14,887 bases of DNA. Origin: JBBRNV01 sp038227435 (GTDB lineage Bacteria; Patescibacteriota; Minisyncoccia; Phycocordibacterales; CALRBL01). The notes under the pieces were generated by a model. The model was not told the origin of the DNA and ran no database searches. It worked only from the letters and a program-made list of their open reading frames with translations. The position numbers and the translations under genes were made by a program. The DNA lies in the NCBI GenBank assembly GCA_038227435.1, contig JBBRPW010000016.1, forward strand, positions 1 to 14,887, in the 5' to 3' direction. Positions 1-6,033 of this stretch are shown here, piece after piece. How positions within the stretch are numbered: the stretch's first letter is position 1; every line of letters begins with the position of its first letter.

Positions 1-108
1 AACCGGCTTTCGTTGTTGTTTTCGAAAAACGTGAGAAGCGAGAACTTCATACGGCTCGTTTTCGTGAATAATAAATTTTCTAACGGTGATTTCGTTGTAT
101 TCGAGCAT
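1..108 (-). CDS. efp: Elongation factor P, N-terminal fragment (cut by window edge)
   Basis: The reverse strand from 108 to the window edge encodes 36 residues, starting MLEYNEITVRKFIIHENEPY and continuing EVLASHVFRKQQRKPV. This matches the first KOW-like beta-barrel domain of EF-P, the factor that relieves ribosome stalling at polyproline (compare the 'GEPYxVxxSxxxKPGKG' stretch of E. coli EF-P). The start at 108 is the only ATG in this frame after the recA stop, and no Shine-Dalgarno sequence precedes it. It lies 63 nt downstream of recA on the same strand, so co-transcription is likely. Where the classical family has KPGKG, with the modified lysine, this protein has a basic RKQQRK loop. 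About 150 residues should lie outside the window. An EF-P-like paralogue is the alternative. Confidence 0.75.
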   Translation of the reverse strand, partial: MLEYNEITVRKFIIHENEPYEVLASHVFRKQQRKPV

Positions 109-171
109 AGTATGAGCATCTTACATAAAACTGAGCGGGTAGTCTATCGGGTAAATATTTTTATATTTCGT

Positions 172-1257
172 CTATTCTTCGTCAGACGGAGCTTCGTCAT
201 CTTCAGAAACCGGAGTTGAGGCCACCACTACTTCTTGTTTCTTTAAACCTTCTTGAATTTCAGCTAAGATTTTTTCTGAAATTTTAGGATTATCTCGTAA
301 GAATTGTCGTGTAGCATCGTAACCTCGGCCCATTTTTACATCGCCGTAGGCATATGAAGCACCAGATTTTGAAACTAATTTCATACTTTCTCCAAGGGCA
401 ATTATTTCTCCTTCTCGTGAAATTCCTTCGTTATACATTAAATCAAATTCTGTTTGTCTAAATGGGGGAGCTACTTTATTTTTAACTACCTTAACTCGTA
501 CGCGCCCACCCATTACCTCATCTCCTTTTTTAATTTGAGCAATTCGACGAATATCTAATCGAACTGAAGTATAAAATTTCAAAGCTTTTCCTCCTGGAGT
601 AGTTTCAGGATTACCAAACATTACACCAATTTGCATTCGAATTTGGTTAATAAATATTACAATTGTTTTACTTCGTGCAACTATCGCCGTTAGCTTTCGA
701 AGTGCTTGAGACATTAACCGAGCTTGTTTACCTACATGAGACGCTCCCATATCTCCTTCAATTTCATCTCGTGGAGTAAGTGCGGCAACCGAGTCGATAA
801 CAACGATGTCAATTTTTCCAGATCGAACGAGACTCTCAACAATTTCAAGCGCTTGCTCTCCGTTATCAGGTTGTGAAATTAAAAGTTCATCAATTTTTAC
901 TCCTAATCGTTTTGCATATTCAGGATCAAGAGCATGCTCTGCATCAATAAATGCACAAATTCCTCCTTTCTTTTGTGCCTCAGCAATTGCATGAAGAGTA
1001 AGAGTTGTTTTTCCAGATGATTCTGGCCCAAAGATTTCGATAATTCTTCCTCGAGGTAAACCACCTACACCAAGTGCAGCATCAAGGCCAATTGAGCCTG
1101 TTGGAATTACATCAACATCAACACGTGGCTTTTGACCAAGCATCATGATTGAATCGTCACCGAATTTCATTTTAATTTCATCAAGAGTCGACTGAATATT
1201 ATGATCAGCCTTCTTCATTGTTTTTAATACTTTATCTTTTTTGTTTTTTTTAACCAT
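172..1257 (-). CDS. recA: Recombinase RecA
   Basis: RecA is the ATP-dependent strand-exchange protein that forms filaments on single-stranded DNA for homologous recombination and induction of damage responses. The 361-residue product is full length for the family. It has a Walker A motif GPESSGKT (77-84), the catalytic-Glu region FIDAEHALD (about 103-111), Walker B IVVID (151-155), loop L1 around SHVGKQARLMSQ (173-184), and loop L2 in NQIRMQIGVMFGNPETTPGG (204-223). The C-terminus ends in a typical acidic tail (SEDDEAPSDEE). The N-terminus is about 10 residues longer and more lysine-rich than in E. coli; Met14 is an alternative start. Upstream there is no Shine-Dalgarno sequence, but a TATAAA box ends 7 nt before the ATG, so a very short or absent leader is possible. 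The gene lies third in a minus-strand ftsK, Ig-like protein, recA, efp series. Confidence 0.98.
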   Translation of the reverse strand: MVKKNKKDKVLKTMKKADHNIQSTLDEIKMKFGDDSIMMLGQKPRVDVDVIPTGSIGLDAALGVGGLPRGRIIEIFGPESSGKTTLTLHAIAEAQKKGGICAFIDAEHALDPEYAKRLGVKIDELLISQPDNGEQALEIVESLVRSGKIDIVVIDSVAALTPRDEIEGDMGASHVGKQARLMSQALRKLTAIVARSKTIVIFINQIRMQIGVMFGNPETTPGGKALKFYTSVRLDIRRIAQIKKGDEVMGGRVRVKVVKNKVAPPFRQTEFDLMYNEGISREGEIIALGESMKLVSKSGASYAYGDVKMGRGYDATRQFLRDNPKISEKILAEIQEGLKKQEVVVASTPVSEDDEAPSDEE

Positions 1258-1356
1258 ATAATGTTTTATATTGTGTCTAAATTATTCTGTATAAAAATCT
1301 TCCTATTCTTTTTTCCATCCTAAAACAAACGTGATTAAATAATAATTAAGATTAGT

Positions 1357-1725
1357 TTAAGATTGAGTAAAGTTATGTACTAACTCAATCTTTTCAGTAG
1401 TCTTATTGCCAAATCGATCAACTCCTTCAAGTCGGATTATATTATACCCAGGAGGGAGCATCAATTGTTCCTGCCATGCACCTTTCTCATCTATATATAG
1501 TATACGTCCATTGATACTGAGTGTCTTTACATTCTTAGTATTGCCACTAAGCGTTACAAGTGGTTCAGTAATAGTTGAACCATTTAAAGGGGAGTCCAAA
1601 ATAATTTGAGGTCCTTGAATTATTTTTCGAGCTTCAAAAACGCCATATCCAATAAATAGAGTGAGAACACAAAGGGCCCCAATGATTTTTGCTAGTTTCT
1701 GTGAATTTATTCGTTGCACCATCAT
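1357..1725 (-). CDS. Small membrane-anchored protein with Ig-like (glucodextranase B-type) domain
   Basis: This is a 122-residue protein. One hydrophobic segment at about 13-30 (KIIGALCVLTLFIGYGVF) follows a short basic N-terminus, which predicts a single-pass membrane anchor with the rest outside. Residues 37-118 form a beta-sandwich pattern, 'GPQIILDSPLNGSTI ... VTLSGNTKNVKTLSINGR ... GYNIIRLEGVDRFGNKTTEKIEL'. This is typical of glucodextranase-B/Big-type Ig-like domains that often decorate bacterial surface proteins. No catalytic motif is visible, so a structural or binding role is most likely. The start lies 23 nt after the ftsK stop on the same strand, so the two are probably translated from one mRNA. 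The start context is TATATATG with no Shine-Dalgarno sequence; Met2 is an equally possible start. Its function between ftsK and recA is unknown. Confidence 0.8.
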   Translation of the reverse strand: MMVQRINSQKLAKIIGALCVLTLFIGYGVFEARKIIQGPQIILDSPLNGSTITEPLVTLSGNTKNVKTLSINGRILYIDEKGAWQEQLMLPPGYNIIRLEGVDRFGNKTTEKIELVHNFTQS

Positions 1726-1748
1726 ATATAGAGTAAAAAATTAGGGGA

Positions 1749-4280
1749 TTATTGATTTAAACTGTCCATGTCATCATTTTGAGATGTGCCACCATCGTCA
1801 TTTCCAAGTACATCTCTTGGTTTTGCTCCATTTGCCGGCCCAATTACACCGCGCTCTTCTAAAATATCCATTAAACGAGCTGCTCGTGCATAACCAATAC
1901 TTAATTTTCGTTGAATATATGAAGTAGATGCCTTGCCAGCCCGAATAACGGTTTCTTTCGCGTCTTCATATAAATCATCATCCGGTTCATCATCTTTCAA
2001 GCTTCCTCCTAAGTCAGAATCAAGTGCACTAATTCCTCCAGGACCTCCTCCTGCCATGCTCATCCCTGCAGAATTTGAACCAGGTGACATTTTTGATGAA
2101 TTAAAGATTGCATCGTTAGGAATTCCAGCCATTTCTTTACCTCCTGCACCTGTAATTGCAATTTCAGATGGAAGTTGTTGATAGTTATCAACTAAATATT
2201 TAACGACTCGTTTAATTTCAGATTCAGAAATGTAGGCACCCTGTAAACGAATAGGGCTCGACATTTCATTTGTTAAACAAAGCATATCTCCAGCTCCAAG
2301 TAATTTGTCGGCCCCTGCAGCATCAAGAATTGTTCGAGAATCAATTTGTGATGCAACTTGAAATGCAATTCGACTTGGAACGTTTGCTTTGATGAGACCC
2401 GTAATAACATTTACTGAAGGACGTTGTGTTGCAAGCAATAGGTGAATACCAACAGCACGACTCATCTGTGCAAGACGAACAATCGATGCTTCTAGTTCTC
2501 TTGGATACGTTTGCATAATGTCGGCCAACTCATCGATCATAATTACAATGTACGGCATTGTCTCTGGAATTTTCTCTGCATCTTCTTCAGAAAGTTCACC
2601 TCGTTCTTTTCGTTCAGCTGCTTTTTTAAGGGCAGGGCTTAAAATATTTTGATGATATGAAGAGATATCTCGAACTTTTGCCGCTTCTAAAATATTGTAT
2701 CGTCGATCCATTTCCTTCGCCGCCCATTTAAGTGAAAGAATTGCTTTCTTTGCGTCGGTAATAACAGGGGTGAGTAGGTGGGGGATACCGTTGTATTGCG
2801 TGAGCTCTACTCGTTTAGGGTCGATCATGATGAATCGCAAGTTCTCTGGTGAGTTTCTATATAATAGAGAGGTAATAATTGTGTGGATACTTACTGATTT
2901 TCCGGAACCAGTTGTTCCTGCAATAAGCACGTGAGGCATTTTGGCGATGTTTCCGAAGTGAGCTTTTCCCGAAGTATCTTTTCCAAGAGCAATTAATAGA
3001 GGCTCAGGTGCTGTTTTAAATTTATTGTCGGCAAGTAGTGTTCCAAGCCCCACGGTTGTTTTAATTGAGTTTGGAATTTCAATACCAACAAGCGATTTTC
3101 CAGGGATAGGAGCTTCGATACGAATTGGGTGTGCAGCTAGAGCAAGTGCTAAGTTATTTTGTAAACCAATGATTCGAGAAAGTTTTACACCCTCAGCTGG
3201 TTTAAGTGCATATCGTGTAATTGATGGACCAATTGAAATTTCATCCATTTCAACATTAATGCCGAAGTTTTGAAGCGTCCGTTTGATAATGTTCGCATTT
3301 GCTTTAATGTCACCAACTCCTGGTTTTCCTTTATCAACTTCAAGAATTGAAAGAGGAGGGGGATTAAATGGTTTACCAAGCATATGAATGAGTGGATGAA
3401 ATCCACCACGAGTTGTAGTTTCCGCTTGTTCAATTTCTTTTGCATTACCTTGTTGTTGGTTAGGATTATTTTTTCGAAGTTCTGCTTTTCCTTTTTCTAT
3501 TGCATCAATATCTTCTTGTGAAAGACCTCGTGCTCTATCTTCCGCATTTTGATCTCCCTCGTTTTCGTTTACTGCGTTTTGTAAACTTTCAGCTTCAGCA
3601 TCTTCATAATCGGAATCTGAAAGTCCTGTAATTTTTGTTCGACTATCTCCATCTTCTTCTTGTCCTCGTTTAAACATTCCAACTACTTTTTCAACATGAC
3701 TCTTTTTAAGGCGAGTGTTGAACATGATGTATATAGAACTAATAGCAATCGCTACCAAAAATAATCCACCAGCATATGAATTAAATAAACTCACAAAAGG
3801 ATATGAAAAATATTTCCCTACATATCCTCCATATATTGGATCAGATATTAAAGTCACGATTCCAAGGGTACTTGCAATTAAGGCACATGCACCTACTACT
3901 TGAAGCCAAGTAGCCCTACGCTCTTTACTTGTTATAAAGGACACACTTAAAAAACAAAGTGCAATCGGAAGTGCAAAGTAGCCAATTCCAAAGGTGTTTT
4001 TTCCAATTGAATAAATAGTATCTCCTGCAGGACCTCCCGTTTTAAAGGCAGCTAAAATAAGATAAATAGCTAAAACAAAAAGAGTTACTGAAATTACTCC
4101 ATCTCTCGCTTCTTCGGTAATAGATCTGGAATGTCCACTTTCTTCATCAACCGCTTCTTTTCGAGGTCTTCCTCGAGGTTTTTTCTCATTCAAAATATCA
4201 TCTCTTTCCGAATCTCTTTCTCTACGCCTCTCAATTGCTGCTTCGTTTTTGGTTTTTTTTGACATGGGATAAATATGCAT
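1749..4280 (-). CDS. ftsK: DNA translocase FtsK/SpoIIIE
   Basis: FtsK is a septum-located, ATP-driven DNA pump that clears and aligns chromosome termini during division. The 843-residue protein has the full layout. A charged cytoplasmic N-terminus (1-55) is followed by four hydrophobic segments (about 61-80, 97-117, 126-146, 166-187). Then comes a short acidic/Gln-Asn linker (about 205-290), the alpha domain, and the RecA-like motor with Walker A GTTGSGKS (455-462) and Walker B IVIMIDELAD (578-587). ATQRPSVNVITGLIKANVPSRI (617-638) is characteristic. After a Gly/Ser-rich linker, residues about 770-825 form the winged-helix gamma domain (SYIQRKLSIGYARAARLMDILEERGVIG), which reads KOPS-type polarity sequences. 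Met6, at 4265, may be the true start: the TATAAT at 4284-4289 would place transcription initiation at or just inside the first ATG. It heads the minus-strand cluster with recA. Confidence 0.97.
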   Translation of the reverse strand: MHIYPMSKKTKNEAAIERRRERDSERDDILNEKKPRGRPRKEAVDEESGHSRSITEEARDGVISVTLFVLAIYLILAAFKTGGPAGDTIYSIGKNTFGIGYFALPIALCFLSVSFITSKERRATWLQVVGACALIASTLGIVTLISDPIYGGYVGKYFSYPFVSLFNSYAGGLFLVAIAISSIYIMFNTRLKKSHVEKVVGMFKRGQEEDGDSRTKITGLSDSDYEDAEAESLQNAVNENEGDQNAEDRARGLSQEDIDAIEKGKAELRKNNPNQQQGNAKEIEQAETTTRGGFHPLIHMLGKPFNPPPLSILEVDKGKPGVGDIKANANIIKRTLQNFGINVEMDEISIGPSITRYALKPAEGVKLSRIIGLQNNLALALAAHPIRIEAPIPGKSLVGIEIPNSIKTTVGLGTLLADNKFKTAPEPLLIALGKDTSGKAHFGNIAKMPHVLIAGTTGSGKSVSIHTIITSLLYRNSPENLRFIMIDPKRVELTQYNGIPHLLTPVITDAKKAILSLKWAAKEMDRRYNILEAAKVRDISSYHQNILSPALKKAAERKERGELSEEDAEKIPETMPYIVIMIDELADIMQTYPRELEASIVRLAQMSRAVGIHLLLATQRPSVNVITGLIKANVPSRIAFQVASQIDSRTILDAAGADKLLGAGDMLCLTNEMSSPIRLQGAYISESEIKRVVKYLVDNYQQLPSEIAITGAGGKEMAGIPNDAIFNSSKMSPGSNSAGMSMAGGGPGGISALDSDLGGSLKDDEPDDDLYEDAKETVIRAGKASTSYIQRKLSIGYARAARLMDILEERGVIGPANGAKPRDVLGNDDGGTSQNDDMDSLNQ

Positions 4281-4283
4281 TTT

Positions 4284-4289
4284 ATTATA
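4284..4289 (-). promoter_or_regulatory. Candidate -10 box for the ftsK cluster
   Basis: A perfect TATAAT on the minus strand ends 3 nt before the first in-frame ATG of ftsK and 18 nt before Met6. No convincing -35 hexamer is found 15-18 nt upstream. If it is used, the transcript starts around the first ATG, favouring translation from Met6. Confidence 0.45.
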
Positions 4290-4310
4290 TCAAAATATAG
4301 ATATTTTTCC

Positions 4311-4338
4311 TTGTCTTTTTGCATGACCTTTATATACT
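4311..4338 (+). promoter_or_regulatory. Candidate sigma70-type promoter for the winged-helix regulator
   Basis: TTGTCT (4311-4316), a 16-bp spacer and TATACT (4333-4338) face the 4586 gene. The same 16-bp spacing is seen at the rplJ and 23S promoters. A perfect 10-bp palindrome, ACTAGCTAGT (4336-4345), overlaps the -10 and expected start site and could be an operator. Initiation here gives a leader of about 240 nt that contains all the upstream TAAAGGACA copies. It is arranged back to back with the ftsK -10 box. Confidence 0.5.
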
Positions 4339-4395
4339 AGCTAGTAAATTAAGAATATTTTCTAATAAGACATATATAAGACGTGCTTATGTAGA

Positions 4396-4573
4396 TTAAG
4401 GACAAATAAACAAATTCGATCATATAAAGGACAATAAGGTAGAGAGGGAACTTAGTAAAAGACAGCTATGAAGCAAAGTATAAAGGACAAGTCTAGAGAC
4501 CATAGTAGAAAAATCCTTATGCTAAATCTTCATTTCGGATAATAAAGCAAAGGTTAAATTTAATAAAGGACAA
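4396..4573 (+). repeat. Array of direct TAAAGGACAA repeats upstream of the regulator gene
   Basis: Exact TAAAGGACAA copies lie at 4425-4434, 4481-4490 and 4564-4573. A one-mismatch TTAAGGACAA lies at 4396-4405, and TAAAAGACA at 4456-4464. All are in the same orientation with irregular spacing. Few copies occur elsewhere in the window (one at 3935-3943 inside ftsK, one variant near 10426). The rest of the 4281-4585 gap is AT-rich with no ORF. The copies could be protein-binding sites in DNA or elements read in the leader RNA. Confidence 0.75.
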
Positions 4574-4585
4574 TAATATACATAT

Positions 4586-5464
4586 ATGTCAAAAGAACGA
4601 TTAATTCAGGAAACAAATATAGAAGTTTTCTCTGTCTTTAATAACGACAAAAAAGATGTCTTCTTGTATCAAAAGGTTCAACGGCTCGTATCCGGAATTT
4701 ATATAGTCTCAGAACTTATAAAGGACAGTGAGCCGATGAAAGGACGTGTAAGAAGTGCAGCACTTTCACTTATTGAAACTTCTTCGAAAATTATTTTAAA
4801 ACTTTCCGTTAATGAAAGAACTCATGAGCTCGAATTACTTTCTGTTGCTTTTGCTTATATTATTTCTCTTATTCATGTTTCTTTTGTGGCTGGGCTCGTG
4901 TCTGAAATGAATTACGATGTTTTGAGGAAAGAATTTGAAGAAACATTGACGCTTGTAAATAATCTTTATTCCAAAAATGACGATCACTTATTCGAAGCCG
5001 GCACAGCACTTTCCCGCTCATTTTTTAATGTGAAAAGTCACGGAGAACAAGTTACGGAAAACGTGGTGCATAGAACACCAAGTACAAATAAAAACGAAAT
5101 AACTAATGTTCTACCTGGAATTTCCAAAAAGGACAATCCATTCTTTTTTAAAGGACATGTAAAGGACATCATTAATGGAACAGCTTTTACTGAAAGAAAT
5201 AGGAATGTTCAATCAAATAGGCTAAATTCAAAATCTATTTTTGACCACTCTAATCGACCTTCAGCAAGTATTTTAAACACCTCAGACAGAAGTGCTCTTA
5301 TTATAAGCATGATCAAATCGCAGGGGCCACTTACAATTCGAGACTTTGCATTAAAAATTACAGATTGCAGTGAGAAAACAATTCAAAGAATCTTAAATGG
5401 GATGCTCGAAAAAGGTATTATTAAACGAATTGGGGAAAGGCGATGGAGTAAATACATACTATAG
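4586..5464 (+). CDS. Putative winged-helix regulator with helical N-terminal domain
   Basis: This is a 292-residue protein without a named family that I can assign. Residues about 24-128 are predicted alpha-helical (FLYQKVQRLVSGIYIVSELIKDSEPMKGRVRSAAL... up to LTLVNNLY) and resemble a helical-bundle domain seen in hypothetical Parcubacteria proteins (from memory, not searched). A polar, low-complexity linker spans about 130-232. Residues 235-292 (LIISMIKSQGPLTIRDFALKI..CSEKTIQRILNGMLEKGIIKRIGERRWSKY) fit a DeoR/MarR-like winged helix, with the recognition helix in SEKTIQRIL. It is therefore a likely DNA- or RNA-binding regulator. The gene is preceded by direct TAAAGGACA repeats and contains more inside the coding region, which points to self-regulation. 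The only SD-like string, AAAGGA, lies 15 nt before the ATG and belongs to a repeat copy. It is soluble, with no signal peptide. Confidence 0.8.
   Translation: MSKERLIQETNIEVFSVFNNDKKDVFLYQKVQRLVSGIYIVSELIKDSEPMKGRVRSAALSLIETSSKIILKLSVNERTHELELLSVAFAYIISLIHVSFVAGLVSEMNYDVLRKEFEETLTLVNNLYSKNDDHLFEAGTALSRSFFNVKSHGEQVTENVVHRTPSTNKNEITNVLPGISKKDNPFFFKGHVKDIINGTAFTERNRNVQSNRLNSKSIFDHSNRPSASILNTSDRSALIISMIKSQGPLTIRDFALKITDCSEKTIQRILNGMLEKGIIKRIGERRWSKYIL
4719..5168 (+). repeat. TAAAGGACA copies inside the regulator coding sequence
   Basis: Further copies lie at 4719-4727 (TAAAGGACA), 4738-4746 (AAAGGAC core only), 5127-5136 (AAAAGGACAA), 5149-5157 and 5160-5168 (both exact). The last two start 11 bp apart, one helical turn, and are read in different frames (KGH versus VKDI). 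The similarity is therefore conserved at the nucleotide level rather than as a peptide repeat. The last three fall in the disordered linker (residues about 180-194), where coding constraint is low. Confidence 0.7.
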
Positions 5465-5627
5465 TATTAGTACTATTAGATAGTGCTCGATAAGACCACG
5501 TAATAATCTTTTTGACTATAAGGCCTAAATCTTGTAATATCGTTCATTGTAGCTCGTCATGAATTACAGAGTACCCATTTCGTCACATTTTACTATCCAT
5601 ATTTGAGGCACATATCCACAGAAGTGT

Positions 5628-5656
5628 TTGTAGGCCTCACTATTTCAGCCTATAAT
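5628..5656 (+). promoter_or_regulatory. Candidate promoter upstream of the hairpin-rich leader
   Basis: A perfect TATAAT (5651-5656) lies 17 bp after TTGTAG (5628-5633), which matches the -35 consensus only in its TTG. Initiation near 5663 would put every hairpin of the region into the leader of the 6034 gene. The alternatives are TTGACT-N17-TAATAT at 5512-5540, and TTGACA at 5717-5722 with a poor -10 (TAAATT, 15-bp spacer). Confidence 0.35.
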
Positions 5657-5806
5657 GATATATAGGTCAAGAACGATAGCAATTGGTGATTATTCATATC
5701 TGAAATTCAACGGACTTTGACAACTAAATAGATAATTTAAATTACAGTAATTCTGCCTTATTCCTATACTCTATATTTCAGCTAAACCCCTTAATCCTAT
5801 CAACTC

Positions 5807-5886
5807 ATTTCATATGTTTCGTCGATACAAAATATATGAAATCAGGATGAATCGTTTCATTTCTAATGTGATCGTAAGATCATATT
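5807..5886 (+). ncRNA. Two upstream hairpins of the structured leader
   Basis: The first inverted repeat is ATTTCATAT (5807-5815) with ATATGAAAT (5834-5842), a perfect 9-bp stem with an 18-nt loop. The second is AATGTGATC (5865-5873) with GATCATATT (5878-5886), closed by GTAA, a GNRA-type tetraloop. Its single non-Watson-Crick pair (5868/5883) is G.U in the plus-strand RNA. The class and function are not recognised. Confidence 0.45.
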
Positions 5887-5902
5887 TTTAGTGTAACGAA
5901 AA

Positions 5903-5974
5903 ACTGCAAAGTGGGTAATAAGATTAAATAATTAATTAATTTTAATTATTTAATCTTGCTACCTGCTTTGCAGT
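5903..5974 (+). ncRNA. Long 33-bp hairpin in the leader of the PG-binding protein gene
   Basis: Bases 5903-5935 pair with 5942-5974 around a 6-nt loop (5936-5941). Of 33 positions, 29 are Watson-Crick, three are G.U in the plus-strand RNA (5912/5965, 5913/5964, 5919/5958), and one is an A/C mismatch (5918/5959). The base is ACTGCAAAG/CTTTGCAGT; the top is an AT-rich 16-bp stem. No U-tract follows, so it is not a classical terminator. It sits 59 nt before the ATG of a probably abundant surface protein. A role in mRNA stability, RNase III-type processing or regulation is plausible. Confidence 0.65.
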
Positions 5975-5989
5975 CGAAAGCATTTATCA

Positions 5990-6004
5990 GATTGATTATC
6001 AATC
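5990..6004. promoter_or_regulatory. Perfect 15-bp palindrome GATTGAT-T-ATCAATC
   Basis: Seven-base arms surround a single central T, 29 nt before the start codon of the 6034 gene. The odd-length dyad with short arms is typical of a dimeric-repressor operator, but it could also form a small RNA hairpin. No family can be assigned. Confidence 0.4.
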
Positions 6005-6033
6005 ATTACAAATAAAAATTTATTCACATATAT

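Larger units (their letters stand above)
5465..6033 (+). other. Long non-coding region leading into the surface-protein gene
   Basis: This 569-base stretch has no ORF longer than about 15 codons that looks real on either strand. After the regulator stop there is only a 12-bp palindrome (5456-5467, ATACTATAGTAT) and no clear intrinsic terminator. Two weak plus-strand promoters can be proposed: TTGACT-N17-TAATAT at 5512-5540 and TTG-N20-TATAAT ending at 5656. From about 5807 onward it is filled with hairpins, listed separately. It is most simply the promoter region plus a structured 5' leader of the 6034 gene; an independent small RNA is possible. Confidence 0.6.

Noticed and set aside
13..219. 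A plus-strand frame of 68 codons at the left end
   Set aside because: It is antisense to the start of efp and the recA tail and has the odd Phe/Val/Arg composition of a reverse-strand shadow.
3185..3445. A minus-strand frame of 86 codons within ftsK
   Set aside because: It is an out-of-frame shadow on the same strand as the intact FtsK motor domain.
3935..3943. Single TAAAGGACA in ftsK, and a TTAAGGACA near 10426
   Set aside because: They are isolated copies in coding sequence without neighbours, compatible with chance.
4396..4573. TAAAGGACAA array as a CRISPR or as ribosome binding sites
   Set aside because: The units are only 9-10 nt, unevenly spaced and without spacers of uniform length. 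Only one copy is near a start codon, 15 nt away, too far for a normal Shine-Dalgarno site.
5682..5693. Shared ATAAGGCCTAAA at 5518-5529 and 11682-11693 as a regulatory repeat
   Set aside because: Two copies only, in unrelated contexts; the second is explained by the L10-leader hairpin.
5682..5744. TTGACA at 5717-5722 as the main promoter of the surface-protein gene
   Set aside because: No acceptable -10 at 16-18 bp spacing; the best is TAAATT at 15 bp.
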